From a virus: a stretch of 61,359 bases of DNA. Both the position numbers and the translations under genes were made by a program. Shown here piece by piece: positions 6,632 to 14,024 of this stretch. The notes under the pieces are model-generated. The model had not been told where the DNA came from and ran no database searches. It worked only from the letters and a program-made list of their open reading frames with translations. How positions within the stretch are numbered: position 1 is the first letter of the stretch; each line of letters opens with the position of its first letter. Location of the stretch: positions 1 through 61,359 of the IMG/VR virus record IMGVR_UViG_3300044816_000008; one strand, given 5' to 3'.

Positions 6632-6717
6632 ATGACCAAATATCGTTTCACACATGGTGAAAATACATTGCCCACGACTTTGACACCGCCAACGCTACCC
6701 TCAAAATCCTAGACTAA
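6632..6717 (+). pseudogene. Small gene interrupted by a frameshift in an A-run
   Basis: ATG at 6632 (ribosome site AAGGAAG) gives MTKYRFTHGE and then runs into low-quality sequence to a stop at 6712. Shifting back one base at the GAAAATAC run gives K-YIAHDFDTANATLKILD and a stop at 6717. The shifted reading looks like a normal 28-residue protein. Either one A is missing (mutation or sequencing error) or the ribosome slips here; the run is not a classical slippery heptamer. Confidence 0.55.
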
Positions 6718-6730
6718 ACCGGAGGTTTAC

Positions 6731-7099
6731 ATGACCATCACAATTGACGCTGATAAGGCGTTGGAACTACTGCGTGCCGCTGTCGAGCAGGAGGGCTACG
6801 AGCACACCGCTGAGTGTACGTATATCGACTCCAGTACGAGTGAGCCACTGTGTATCGCCAGTGTGGCGCTTTACCCAGTATTGGGTGCTGAGCTTCTTAG
6901 TAGGCTGGATAGTGGTTTTGGTTCATTCCGAATGAACACTCGTAAAATGTTCACCCACATTACGGGGGTTGTAATGACTGCGAAGGCTTACGCAATGTTC
7001 GCAGCAGCGCAAGCCGAGCAGGATTCAGGCACGTACAGAGTATGGGGACGGGCTCTGGTCGAAGCGGAGCGTGTGTACGATGCTTATTCAGGCTCATGA
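6731..7099 (+). CDS. Hypothetical protein, 122 aa, paralogue of the gene at 5320
   Basis: Very good GGAGG ribosome site. Order: helix (DKALELLRAAVEQEG), Cys-Tyr strand, the SEPLCIASVAL turn, then a long Ala-rich helix (AKAYAMFAAAQAEQDSGT) and a C-terminal helix. The match to the gene at 5320 is in the first 60 residues. Widespread small actinophage family of unknown role. It overlaps the next gene by 20 bases. Confidence 0.7.
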   Translation: MTITIDADKALELLRAAVEQEGYEHTAECTYIDSSTSEPLCIASVALYPVLGAELLSRLDSGFGSFRMNTRKMFTHITGVVMTAKAYAMFAAAQAEQDSGTYRVWGRALVEAERVYDAYSGS

Positions 7100-7301
7100 G
7101 CTAGAGATAGGGGACTCGATCCTATCCCCTAATGGTAAGCGATTCGTCGTGACTGCTGTGCTAGAGCCGTTGGATCAGGTCATTGTGAACACGCTCACGG
7201 AAATCCACTTCGGTTCCCAGAACGAAAAGCTAGGGTGGGATATGAAACGGTTCGTTTTCAGCCCTAAAGACATGGTGAAAGTTGAGGTCGCATCGGAATG
7301 A
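7080..7301 (+). CDS. Small beta-barrel-like protein, 73 aa, possible relative of the LPG array
   Basis: ATG at 7080 (a GTG at 7071 is an alternative). MLIQAHELEIGDSILSPNGK is followed by a VTAVLEP strand. The layout (an L-x-x-GD turn near the start, then a strand ending V-x-A/E-V) resembles the nine LPG proteins directly downstream, so it may be a distant first member. It lacks the LPG motif. Its stop overlaps the next ATG. Confidence 0.6.
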   Translation: MLIQAHELEIGDSILSPNGKRFVVTAVLEPLDQVIVNTLTEIHFGSQNEKLGWDMKRFVFSPKDMVKVEVASE

Positions 7302-7513
7302 TAGTCCTCCCCGGTTTGAAGCTGACGAAAATAGATTCCCCCTATGAAGACAATTCGTTAAGGATACTTGAAGTCAACTACGCCGCTGAATCTCGAAGCC
7401 AATGCCGGTGGAGTGGAGAGTGGGTCGGTTCCCATCCGGATTGGGCATCAATCTGGACGGTTCATGCTTGGTTGAGAAATGGTTGGGTGCCAAATGATTA
7501 TCCTGCCCGGTGA
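7298..7513 (+). CDS. LPG-motif paralogue 1
   Basis: First of nine tandem genes that share one design: start M-(I/F)-x-LPG, a strand ending in V-(D/N)-Y or similar near residue 25-30, an aromatic R/Y-x-W strand near residue 40, and a C-terminal W-x-x-GW helix. Here the protein is 71 residues: MIVLPGLKL, LEVNYA, WLRNGWVP. The size and pattern suggest a small barrel. The genes overlap by 4 to 50 bases, so they are translated from one message. Function unknown. Confidence 0.75.
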   Translation: MIVLPGLKLTKIDSPYEDNSLRILEVNYAAESRSQCRWSGEWVGSHPDWASIWTVHAWLRNGWVPNDYPAR

Positions 7514-7712
7514 TTACACCTCTCCCCCCGAATCGGATCGTACTCCTATTCGCATTACGGTTCTGGACCTAAGCAACACGCAGGTCATGCCGTTCGTTCG
7601 TTATCGGTTTGTTAATGGGGATAACTACGTAAACTATGAAGACACCCACTTTGCTTATTCGCTAATGTCCGAACACTTTATCCGTTTTCACTTCACGGCG
7701 GTGGATTCATGA
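7494..7712 (+). CDS. LPG-motif paralogue 2
   Basis: MIILPGDYTS opens a 72-residue protein; the ATG at 7494 is chosen because it puts the LPG motif at the N-terminus as in the other copies. ITVLDLSN and FVRYRFVNGDN match the array's two core strands. The usual GW end is replaced by FIRFHFTAVDS, so the C-terminus has diverged. It overlaps copy 1 by 20 bases. Confidence 0.7.
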   Translation: MIILPGDYTSPPESDRTPIRITVLDLSNTQVMPFVRYRFVNGDNYVNYEDTHFAYSLMSEHFIRFHFTAVDS

Positions 7713-7906
7713 TCCTGTTACCCGGCCAGAAGTGGGATAATCCCTCCTTCACTTCAAATGGTTCCTGCTTGATAACGGCAGTGGACTATGCAATCCTCGA
7801 AAATGTGGAATACGAGTGGACCTCCAGACCACAACTTAATCTTAATCCCTGTGGGGTTTCGCGCTTTAAAGAATGGCTACGTGGTCAGAGAATGGTGAGA
7901 GTATGA
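7709..7906 (+). CDS. LPG-motif paralogue 3
   Basis: A 65-residue copy: MILLPGQKW, then ITAVDYA and VEYEWTS core strands, and a C-terminal FKEWLRGQRMVRV helix where the second Trp is lost. ATGA overlap with copy 2. Confidence 0.7.
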   Translation: MILLPGQKWDNPSFTSNGSCLITAVDYAILENVEYEWTSRPQLNLNPCGVSRFKEWLRGQRMVRV

Positions 7907-8127
7907 TCCTTCTTCCCGGTATGCGCTTTCGCTCTCCGTATGGTGGTGCTGACGATTTTCTTGTCACGGAAATTAACCTCGGCTTGGAGCGATATTCTTA
8001 TCGGCGTTTAGGTGTCCACGATGGTTACGTGGGTTCTGTCGAGCACGAAAGGTTTGGTAGCGCACAAATCCTCTTCCTAAGAAACTTTCACCAGATCAGG
8101 GGACTCAATCATGTTCCTACCCGGTGA
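7903..8127 (+). CDS. LPG-motif paralogue 4
   Basis: A 74-residue copy starting MILLPGMRF at the ATGA overlap with copy 3. Core strands VTEINLG and YSYRRLG. The C-terminus (QILFLRNFHQIRG) has lost both Trp residues. Confidence 0.7.
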   Translation: MILLPGMRFRSPYGGADDFLVTEINLGLERYSYRRLGVHDGYVGSVEHERFGSAQILFLRNFHQIRGLNHVPTR

Positions 8128-8347
8128 GACTTATAAGCGTTCTATTGACTCTGCTTTCTATGTAACGATTACAGAGTTCGACGCTGCCCCTAACGAAGAG
8201 TTCGATCCTAATGATAGTGCCATAATCCGCTATCAATGGAACGATTCTCCCTTTAATCATTTGGACACGCAACGGCACATGATGGGAGAAGATTGGTATG
8301 CCTATAATCCTGCCGGGGACCATGCTCAGACACCGACACGAAACTGA
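8111..8347 (+). CDS. LPG-motif paralogue 5
   Basis: MFLPGETYK opens a 78-residue copy with ITEFDAA and IIRYQWND strands and MGEDWYAYN near the end. After that it runs 12 residues into the next gene in another frame (50-base overlap). The normal stop seems to have been lost, so the tail is probably new sequence. Confidence 0.65.
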   Translation: MFLPGETYKRSIDSAFYVTITEFDAAPNEEFDPNDSAIIRYQWNDSPFNHLDTQRHMMGEDWYAYNPAGDHAQTPTRN

Positions 8348-8501
8348 CTACGTCATCATCGAATTAGTTGACTACAACGAGTATGAAACTATGGACTACG
8401 GGCTCTATAGTAGACGCAATAGGCGTGAGCGCGGTAATAAAGGTATTCCTATGAGTTGGATACACTCATGGGGGCAGAGCGGTTGGCGGGTGAGCGAATG
8501 A
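8298..8501 (+). CDS. LPG-motif paralogue 6
   Basis: A 67-residue copy starting MPIILPGTML, with one extra residue before the motif. IIELVDYN and YGLYSRRN strands; the end, WIHSWGQSGWRVSE, keeps the full W-x-x-x-GW helix. Confidence 0.7.
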   Translation: MPIILPGTMLRHRHETDYVIIELVDYNEYETMDYGLYSRRNRRERGNKGIPMSWIHSWGQSGWRVSE

Positions 8502-8719
8502 TAATTCTACCGGGGGCAATACTTGATCGTGATGGTCATGGTTATCACGTGTTCGTAACAGAGGTCGATTACGGGCGTGGATTCGTGGGTGCTTTTCGAT
8601 ACGACATGCGTAGCAATATAACTAATCAGTGCGCTCTTAATCTCTCTAATAGGAACGATTCCTACCCTATGGATTATATTGAGAGTTGGACTCAGGATTC
8701 GGGGTGGCGTATCCGATGA
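8498..8719 (+). CDS. LPG-motif paralogue 7
   Basis: A 73-residue copy: MIILPGAIL, VTEVDYG, GAFRYDM, and the C-terminal MDYIESWTQDSGWRIR. Closest in layout to copy 6. ATGA overlap at both ends. Confidence 0.72.
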   Translation: MIILPGAILDRDGHGYHVFVTEVDYGRGFVGAFRYDMRSNITNQCALNLSNRNDSYPMDYIESWTQDSGWRIR

Positions 8720-8916
8720 TAATCCTCCCCGGACTTAGGCTCAATGACAGTAGCAATTATAATTTCCTAACGATTATTGCAGTCGACTATGCCCAATATA
8801 TCCCTCTGATTCAGTACCGTGGTAGCTGGCATTCTGCTGATTATATTGCCCACCACGTTGATCTTGAAGATGTACATGAGTGGTTAAAGGAGGGTTGGCA
8901 TGTTTCTACCCGGTGA
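8716..8916 (+). CDS. LPG-motif paralogue 8
   Basis: A 66-residue copy: MIILPGLRL, IIAVDYA, LIQYRGSW and DVHEWLKEGWHVSTR. This copy and copy 1 best represent the consensus. It overlaps copy 9 by 17 bases. Confidence 0.72.
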   Translation: MIILPGLRLNDSSNYNFLTIIAVDYAQYIPLIQYRGSWHSADYIAHHVDLEDVHEWLKEGWHVSTR

Positions 8917-9163
8917 CTTTGTAGACGACTCCTACCATATGGGCGTTGTTGACTTTATGGATATGCGGCAGGGTTTTGGTGAATGGTACGTACAGTGGAC
9001 AGATGGCTGTAACGAAACCTTTACCTCCCCCGGTATCTTGACCTATAGCGAAAATGAACTATCTCACGTCAACCTTCAACACCTTAATTTTTATGAGCGC
9101 GCCGAAATGCGCGCCCTGCATCGTCAAGTAAGCAATGGACCCCCACCGCTTTTACCGTTCTAA
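8900..9163 (+). CDS. LPG-motif paralogue 9, extended
   Basis: The last and longest copy, 87 residues: MFLPGDFVD, MGVVDFMD, WYVQWTDG. The C-terminus is different: a helix (RAEMRALHRQV) and a proline-rich end (NGPPPLLPF). The amidoligase gene starts 42 bases later, and the two probably share a transcript. Confidence 0.68.
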   Translation: MFLPGDFVDDSYHMGVVDFMDMRQGFGEWYVQWTDGCNETFTSPGILTYSENELSHVNLQHLNFYERAEMRALHRQVSNGPPPLLPF

Positions 9164-9204
9164 TAACTGAATATAGTCACGTTTAACCTTTACAAGGGAG
9201 AGTT

Positions 9205-10767
9205 ATGCCTGAATACGAATATGATGTTCCCGCTGTAGCAATTAGGGAATATTTTAAGCGGTTCGATCTGCCGTTGAGGATTTCACTGGCGGACATGCCA
9301 GAGGCGTCCGTTATGCGGAAAGTCCGTTACCGCGCCGCCCAGCTTGAGGAGCGTTGGAATGCGTTGCTCAAGGGCCTCACAATTCACGAAATCCTGATCC
9401 CCGAGGGTAAGATCGTCGTGGATCGCCGTAATCAGTTCAAGATCGTGCCGGGTGACTACACGCTTCTCGCTCAGGAGACGTTGCTGACTGAGTTGCGTTC
9501 CGTGAATATCAACAACGTAGCTGTGGACACTGTAGCTGCTGAGGTTGAGCCGCTGCTTGCTCCGCGATTCACGCTCAATATTTCCAACAATCCCGTCCGG
9601 ATCACGACAAAGAACGAATCACGTCGGGCTGCTGCTGAAGAGATTCTCGCTAAGGAATACAACAACCGACACGCCCCACAAGCGAACGGTGGCACGATCA
9701 CGGTTAGTGATGCCAGCAAGTTGCTCACAGTGGCGAAGGATGTGCATACTCGTCAGTTGGTCCTCTACCGCGCTATCTTGAAGCAGGGCATGATCGTGAG
9801 CTACGCTAAGCCAATCGTTCGGCACGACACGTCCGCAAATCTGGAGCGCTACCTGTCCAAGCGTAAGGGTGACTTGAAGTGGGATGTGGTCAGGGATGAT
9901 GTCATTTCGACGCTTCCTATCGCGGAACACGGCACAAAGTCCTCCCGAACGTGGGGCATCGAAGTTGAGTCCGGTGGCGCTCGTGGTATCGGCGCTCCCG
10001 AGTACTGGGACCGTAAGGGTGATGGTTCACTCTATTCGGCCTACAGTGACAGCGACGATGAATATGACGACTACGATGAGGACGGCGGCGGTGATTGCGG
10101 TGAGTTTGTTTCGCCCATCCTGCACTCGTTCCATTCACGAGGGTTGGAGACGCTTGTCGAAAAGCTCCAGACGCAGCCTCAGAACGATTCGGCGGGTATC
10201 CACGTCCACGTTGGCGCTAAGGACCTGACGGCGCGACAGATCGGCGGTTTGGTATTCGCCTACGAAATGATCGAGCCCCTGATCGAGACGAGCTACATGC
10301 GTGAGAATCGTGAGTATTGCAAGAATCGTCGCATTGATGAGACGATGGCTATCTTGAAGGCGTCCAAGTCCACGAAGTACAAGACGTACAACGAGTGGCA
10401 GCAGTCAGAGGATTATGACCGCAATGAAGGCTCATCGTACTCTCGCAACTCCAACGGGCACTACATTCCTGCCGGTGATCGTTACGTTTCGCTGAATCTG
10501 CACGCTCTCGATGCTCACAAGACGGTCGAGTTTCGTGCTATGGGACCAAGATACGACTACCTTCCTCTGATACAATGGAGTTACTTCTGCCGAGAAATGG
10601 TAAACTGTGCTAAGGCGGACACACCGTCCAAGCTTTGGAGCAGCGTTAGGCAGTTCTCCGATGTTCTTGAAATTTTCAAGGCATATGGTAGTGAATCTGC
10701 GGGTAACGTAGATCACGAACTCCACAACATGACCGCTCGGGAATTGGAGTTGGTCGAAGAAATCTAA
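9205..10767 (+). CDS. Amidoligase-family enzyme (COOH-NH2 ligase, GCS-like fold)
   Basis: A 520-residue protein with a good GGGAGAG ribosome site. The C-terminal 270 residues carry the amidoligase_2 pattern: WGIEVES (about 250-256), DRKGDGSL (about 270-277), an acidic insert (SDDEYDDYDED), CGEFVSPIL (about 298-306), AGIHVHVGA (about 330-338) and HKTVEFRAMG (about 439-448). Family members join an amine or ammonia to a carboxylate using ATP. Residues 1-240 match nothing I know and may bind the substrate. An amidotransferase gene lies 1.4 kb downstream and could supply ammonia. The family call is firm; the substrate is unknown. Confidence 0.82.
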   Translation: MPEYEYDVPAVAIREYFKRFDLPLRISLADMPEASVMRKVRYRAAQLEERWNALLKGLTIHEILIPEGKIVVDRRNQFKIVPGDYTLLAQETLLTELRSVNINNVAVDTVAAEVEPLLAPRFTLNISNNPVRITTKNESRRAAAEEILAKEYNNRHAPQANGGTITVSDASKLLTVAKDVHTRQLVLYRAILKQGMIVSYAKPIVRHDTSANLERYLSKRKGDLKWDVVRDDVISTLPIAEHGTKSSRTWGIEVESGGARGIGAPEYWDRKGDGSLYSAYSDSDDEYDDYDEDGGGDCGEFVSPILHSFHSRGLETLVEKLQTQPQNDSAGIHVHVGAKDLTARQIGGLVFAYEMIEPLIETSYMRENREYCKNRRIDETMAILKASKSTKYKTYNEWQQSEDYDRNEGSSYSRNSNGHYIPAGDRYVSLNLHALDAHKTVEFRAMGPRYDYLPLIQWSYFCREMVNCAKADTPSKLWSSVRQFSDVLEIFKAYGSESAGNVDHELHNMTARELELVEEI

Positions 10768-10776
10768 GGACATGCA

Positions 10777-11448
10777 TTGAGTAGAGCGCTTTGTAAGGTT
10801 GAGAACTGCGATAGGCAACGTCGGTCGAAGTTAGGCTATTGTCAATTGCATTACAAGCGTTCTCTCAGGGGTGGTGACATGACCGCTCCAGTGCAGGGCC
10901 CCCATCAGTGGACATGTTCAGTGCCTGACTGTAATCGAGTTAATGCTCTAAGAGGATATTGTGAACCACATTCCAGAAGGATGAGACTGGGGCTCCCACT
11001 AGATACCCCAATTAGAGTTGTGCAACCCGGTAGAACCTGTTCACATCCGGGCTGTGATAAGCCTTATGCGGCTAATGGTTATTGTCGTTTGCACAATGAA
11101 CGAAACCAAAGTGGTCGTGATATGGATCGTCCTATTCGTCCAAACCCGGATGAGTGGACTGATTTTTATCTGAATAAGGATGGCTACATTCAAAGGCACC
11201 GTCGTCATAACGGTAAGACTCAGATTGAGATTCAGCATCGACTAGTTATGGAAGGTCACCTAGGTCGCAAGCTTTATCCCGGCGAGAACGTGCATCATAT
11301 CAACGGGATAAGGAATGATAATGATATTGAGAATCTGGAGCTCTGGATTTCTACTCAACCAAGCGGCCAAAGGGTGAGTGATCTTATCAAGTGGGCGGAG
11401 AAACTATTGATGAGGTACGCACCCGACCGTTTGACAACTCGCATCTGA
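10777..11448 (+). CDS. HNH homing endonuclease with three zinc-knuckle repeats
   Basis: TTG start with AAGGA upstream. Residues 6-110 hold three C-x(4)-C...GYC-x-x-H units (CKVENC...GYCQLH, CSVPDC...GYCEPH, CSHPGC...GYCRLH). Then comes an HNH core: HRLVMEGHLGR, ENVHHINGIRNDN, IENLELW. The N-terminal fingers probably direct DNA binding. It sits between the amidoligase and the next gene as a likely mobile insertion. The protein at 47933 is a one-finger relative with the same core and the same QPSGQRV tail. Confidence 0.85.
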   Translation: MSRALCKVENCDRQRRSKLGYCQLHYKRSLRGGDMTAPVQGPHQWTCSVPDCNRVNALRGYCEPHSRRMRLGLPLDTPIRVVQPGRTCSHPGCDKPYAANGYCRLHNERNQSGRDMDRPIRPNPDEWTDFYLNKDGYIQRHRRHNGKTQIEIQHRLVMEGHLGRKLYPGENVHHINGIRNDNDIENLELWISTQPSGQRVSDLIKWAEKLLMRYAPDRLTTRI

Positions 11449-11475
11449 TCATATAGAATTATTAGGAGGATTATA

Positions 11476-12135
11476 TTGGAAAGCGTTATCGATTTTAAAG
11501 ACATCAAAAAGGGTGATCGCTTAAAGATTGGGATTCAGGGGCTAACGGGCTTAACTTCATTCTATCGTTACGCTACCGCCTTTCAGGATACGCTGGTCAC
11601 TGGCAGGTATGCCGAGAATCCTGCGTCCCAGTATGTCAACGTGCGCTTTGACGATCCGAAACGCCCCTATAACGACGCTCCCTACAAGGATTCGCCTCAC
11701 CCTAATGACTCGCTTTATGGTCCTTATCATTCGACGCTATCGCATCGGATTGATGAGCGAAGCGCTGAATTCAGGGGCAGAGAACGGAGTCAATCATGGA
11801 CAATCATTTACAAAATAACGGAGGAAACAGTGACAACACAAATCGAACAGGCTCAGGCCGACATTAAGGCAGCAGAGAACCTCTTGAGGAACGCTCAGGA
11901 CAATCTCGCTAAGGCAACGGCACCGAAGGTTAGTAAGCGTCAAGAGTTTGTTGACAAGCTCAACGTTATTCCAACCGGGTCACTTATCACGTTTGGATCA
12001 ACCGTTGTTCTTATGAAAGCGTATGGTGCAACCAATACGTGGATTAAGGACACGGGCCGAACAAGGACTGCGGCAGAATTATTTGACGATGGATACTCGC
12101 ACCGCAATCTAAAGGTTCTGTACGAAAACAAGTAA
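11476..12135 (+). CDS. Hypothetical protein with coiled coil, 219 aa, nested internal start
   Basis: TTG start with AGGAGG upstream. Residues 1-115 form a beta-rich domain starting with an SH3-like IKKGDRLKI turn. Residues about 116-155 are a coiled coil (TQIEQAQADIKAAENLLRNA). The C-terminal 65 residues are a second beta domain (PTGSLITFGSTVVLMKAYG). At 11830 an in-frame GTG follows a perfect CGGAGGAAACA site, so a 101-residue C-terminal protein may also be made. It lies between the amidoligase and amidotransferase and may belong to their system. No family recognised. Confidence 0.7.
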   Translation: MESVIDFKDIKKGDRLKIGIQGLTGLTSFYRYATAFQDTLVTGRYAENPASQYVNVRFDDPKRPYNDAPYKDSPHPNDSLYGPYHSTLSHRIDERSAEFRGRERSQSWTIIYKITEETVTTQIEQAQADIKAAENLLRNAQDNLAKATAPKVSKRQEFVDKLNVIPTGSLITFGSTVVLMKAYGATNTWIKDTGRTRTAAELFDDGYSHRNLKVLYENK

Positions 12136-12208
12136 CGGCTCTTAACTAGAGCGGTTTAATAGCAATAACTAAATAGCGCAGCAATAAGGCTGCAAGAAGG
12201 AGAATATC

Positions 12209-13456
12209 ATCTGCGGTGTAGGCGGCTTTTCATTAAGCGAAAGAAGCACGGTTAATTCTAGGGAATTAGCACACAAACTATTAGGCGAACTGGTCTGGCG
12301 CGGGAACATGGCTTCAGGCTATGCGTACAGCGACGACAAGGGCAAGATCGGCTACTACAAGGATGCACTGCCCGGTGGGCAGCTTCCACTTAAGGGACTT
12401 CCGCGTGGGGCAAAGACCGTCATTCTTCACACGAGGTTGACGACTCACGGCACGGAGCGGAATAACGACAACAATCACCCCGTTATTTCGCCCAATAACA
12501 AGCTGGCGCTCACTCACAACGGAGTTATCTGGAACGAGCAGGAAATCCGTAACGATGTCCTGATCGGCGTTGATCTACCAGAGGTTGATACCTCGGTGAT
12601 CGGTGCTCTCATTCAGAACTTTGGGATTGAGGGTGTCGGTGAGCTTTCGGGTGATGCGGCAATCGCGTGGCTTGAATCGGGTAAGGGCGACGAGCTCAAC
12701 ATTGCGCGGCTTGAATCTTCTCCGCTGTGCTACACATGGTTGCTGGACGGTTCGTTCGTCTATGCGTCCACTCCGAGACTCCTGATGGATGCTCTGGATG
12801 AAATGAAGCTGGATTATGGTGCGGTCTTCATTATGGACGAGCGTGTCTACTTCAAGGTGGTCAACGGTATCATCATGGAATTTGAAGAGACGCCCAAGCT
12901 CAAGTCCTACACGTACAACTGGGATTCCTACCGGACCCGTCAGCTTACGAACGGAGGAAGTCAGTCGAAGAGTTTCCGGAACATTTACGATCCCAACACG
13001 CAAACGTGGTCATTCGAAGAGTTCCCGCCCAAGGACGAGGATGAGTATGACTACGATGGTGACGAGCAGAAGGCTATCACGGCTGCCGAGCAGGCGAAGG
13101 TTCTTGTCTCAGGGGACACAGACGACGACACTGACGAGTTTGACGAGAGTGACGATGTGTACTACACGGTCGATCAGGACGGCGACTTCCAGACCTACGC
13201 CACGTTGGACAAGCTTGAGAACGAGTTGAAGTGGTACGCCGCGTTGCACTCTGGCGAGGATCAGTACGGAGCAACCGGAATGGTTCGCTGGATCGAGCAC
13301 TTCATCGATGTCGGCGCGTTCGAGCTTGACGGTAAGACTTCCGTGAGTTGGGTCGATGATCCCAATGAGGTCTACATCCACGAAGACCCGGACGGCGAGA
13401 GCCTGTCCTATATCCGCGAGGGTATCGGATACCTTCAGCGTGCGATTGGAGCCTAA
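12209..13456 (+). CDS. Class II glutamine amidotransferase, AUC start codon
   Basis: Read from ATC at 12209 the 415-residue protein begins (M)CGVGGFSLS. Cys2 is the N-terminal nucleophile of the family after Met removal. The other key residues are in place: RLTTHG (76-81), NHP (89-91), THNGVIWN (102-109), DTS (127-129). Counted from the Cys, Arg75, His79, Asn103, Gly104 and Asp126 match Arg73, His77, Asn98, Gly99 and Asp123 of GlmS. No ATG, GTG or TTG lies between the upstream in-frame stop (12185) and the Cys, while AAGGAG sits six bases before the ATC. The C-terminal 180 residues hold an acidic insert like that in the amidoligase. It should release ammonia from glutamine for a partner synthetase. 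Confidence 0.85.
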   Translation: MCGVGGFSLSERSTVNSRELAHKLLGELVWRGNMASGYAYSDDKGKIGYYKDALPGGQLPLKGLPRGAKTVILHTRLTTHGTERNNDNNHPVISPNNKLALTHNGVIWNEQEIRNDVLIGVDLPEVDTSVIGALIQNFGIEGVGELSGDAAIAWLESGKGDELNIARLESSPLCYTWLLDGSFVYASTPRLLMDALDEMKLDYGAVFIMDERVYFKVVNGIIMEFEETPKLKSYTYNWDSYRTRQLTNGGSQSKSFRNIYDPNTQTWSFEEFPPKDEDEYDYDGDEQKAITAAEQAKVLVSGDTDDDTDEFDESDDVYYTVDQDGDFQTYATLDKLENELKWYAALHSGEDQYGATGMVRWIEHFIDVGAFELDGKTSVSWVDDPNEVYIHEDPDGESLSYIREGIGYLQRAIGA

Positions 13457-13662
13457 TGGCTGAATACACTCCCACGACAAAGAATATCGAAGACTGCTAT
13501 CTTTACTTAGCTGAGACTCTTTCGTGGCAGGCGCTGGCAGAATTTAACCGCTGGCTGGATTCAGTGAAGCATGAAGCGTGGGATCAGGGTGCGACTGCGG
13601 CAACATACTCAATTAGTGCAACTCACCACTACGCCAATAATCCCTATAAGGACTCCTTATGA
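13456..13662 (+). CDS. Hypothetical protein, 68 aa
   Basis: Starts one base inside the stop of the amidotransferase (TAATG), so translation is coupled. Mainly helical (EDCYLYLAETLSWQALAEFN), then a His/Tyr-rich end. Not recognised; its coupling makes it a possible accessory of the amidotransferase. Confidence 0.6.
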   Translation: MAEYTPTTKNIEDCYLYLAETLSWQALAEFNRWLDSVKHEAWDQGATAATYSISATHHYANNPYKDSL

Positions 13663-14024
13663 GTGAACTTGCCTATCAGGATTTCCTAGCCCTACCCGTG
13701 AATGCACTGTTTACCAGCAGCGCTGAATGGGGAGAGAGTGATGCTTTCATTAAGGTGGACGCGGAGCGCTACCGTCGCGCCTACGATTACATCACATGGA
13801 AGGCTGCGGAAATTACGTATGGCGTGGGTATTCGTGGTAGCTACGCTAAGAATGGGGTTGACCTCTGGCCCGGTATTCGCGTCATGGATGAAGTTCCTCA
13901 ATGGATCAGTCACAACCCACCATTGACCGAGGAACAGTGTCGTGAACACGAGCGCGCTGATTATAAGCGTGTTCGGGAGTATATTGAGAAAACTGGCGAA
14001 CTGCCGGAAATGGGGTTTTGGTGA
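13659..14024 (+). CDS. Hypothetical protein, 121 aa
   Basis: ATGA overlap with the preceding gene. N-terminal segment LAYQDFLALPVNALFTSSAE, a helix (AERYRRAYDYITWKAAEITY), then a Trp/Pro-rich section (VPQWISHNPPLTEEQ) and a charged C-terminal helix. No family recognised. Confidence 0.65.
   Translation: MSELAYQDFLALPVNALFTSSAEWGESDAFIKVDAERYRRAYDYITWKAAEITYGVGIRGSYAKNGVDLWPGIRVMDEVPQWISHNPPLTEEQCREHERADYKRVREYIEKTGELPEMGFW

Noticed and set aside
12308-13456. Amidotransferase starting at the first ATG
   Set aside because: It would lack the catalytic Cys and the first strands of the fold, and there is no ribosome site at 12308; the AUC start at 12209 explains the sequence better.
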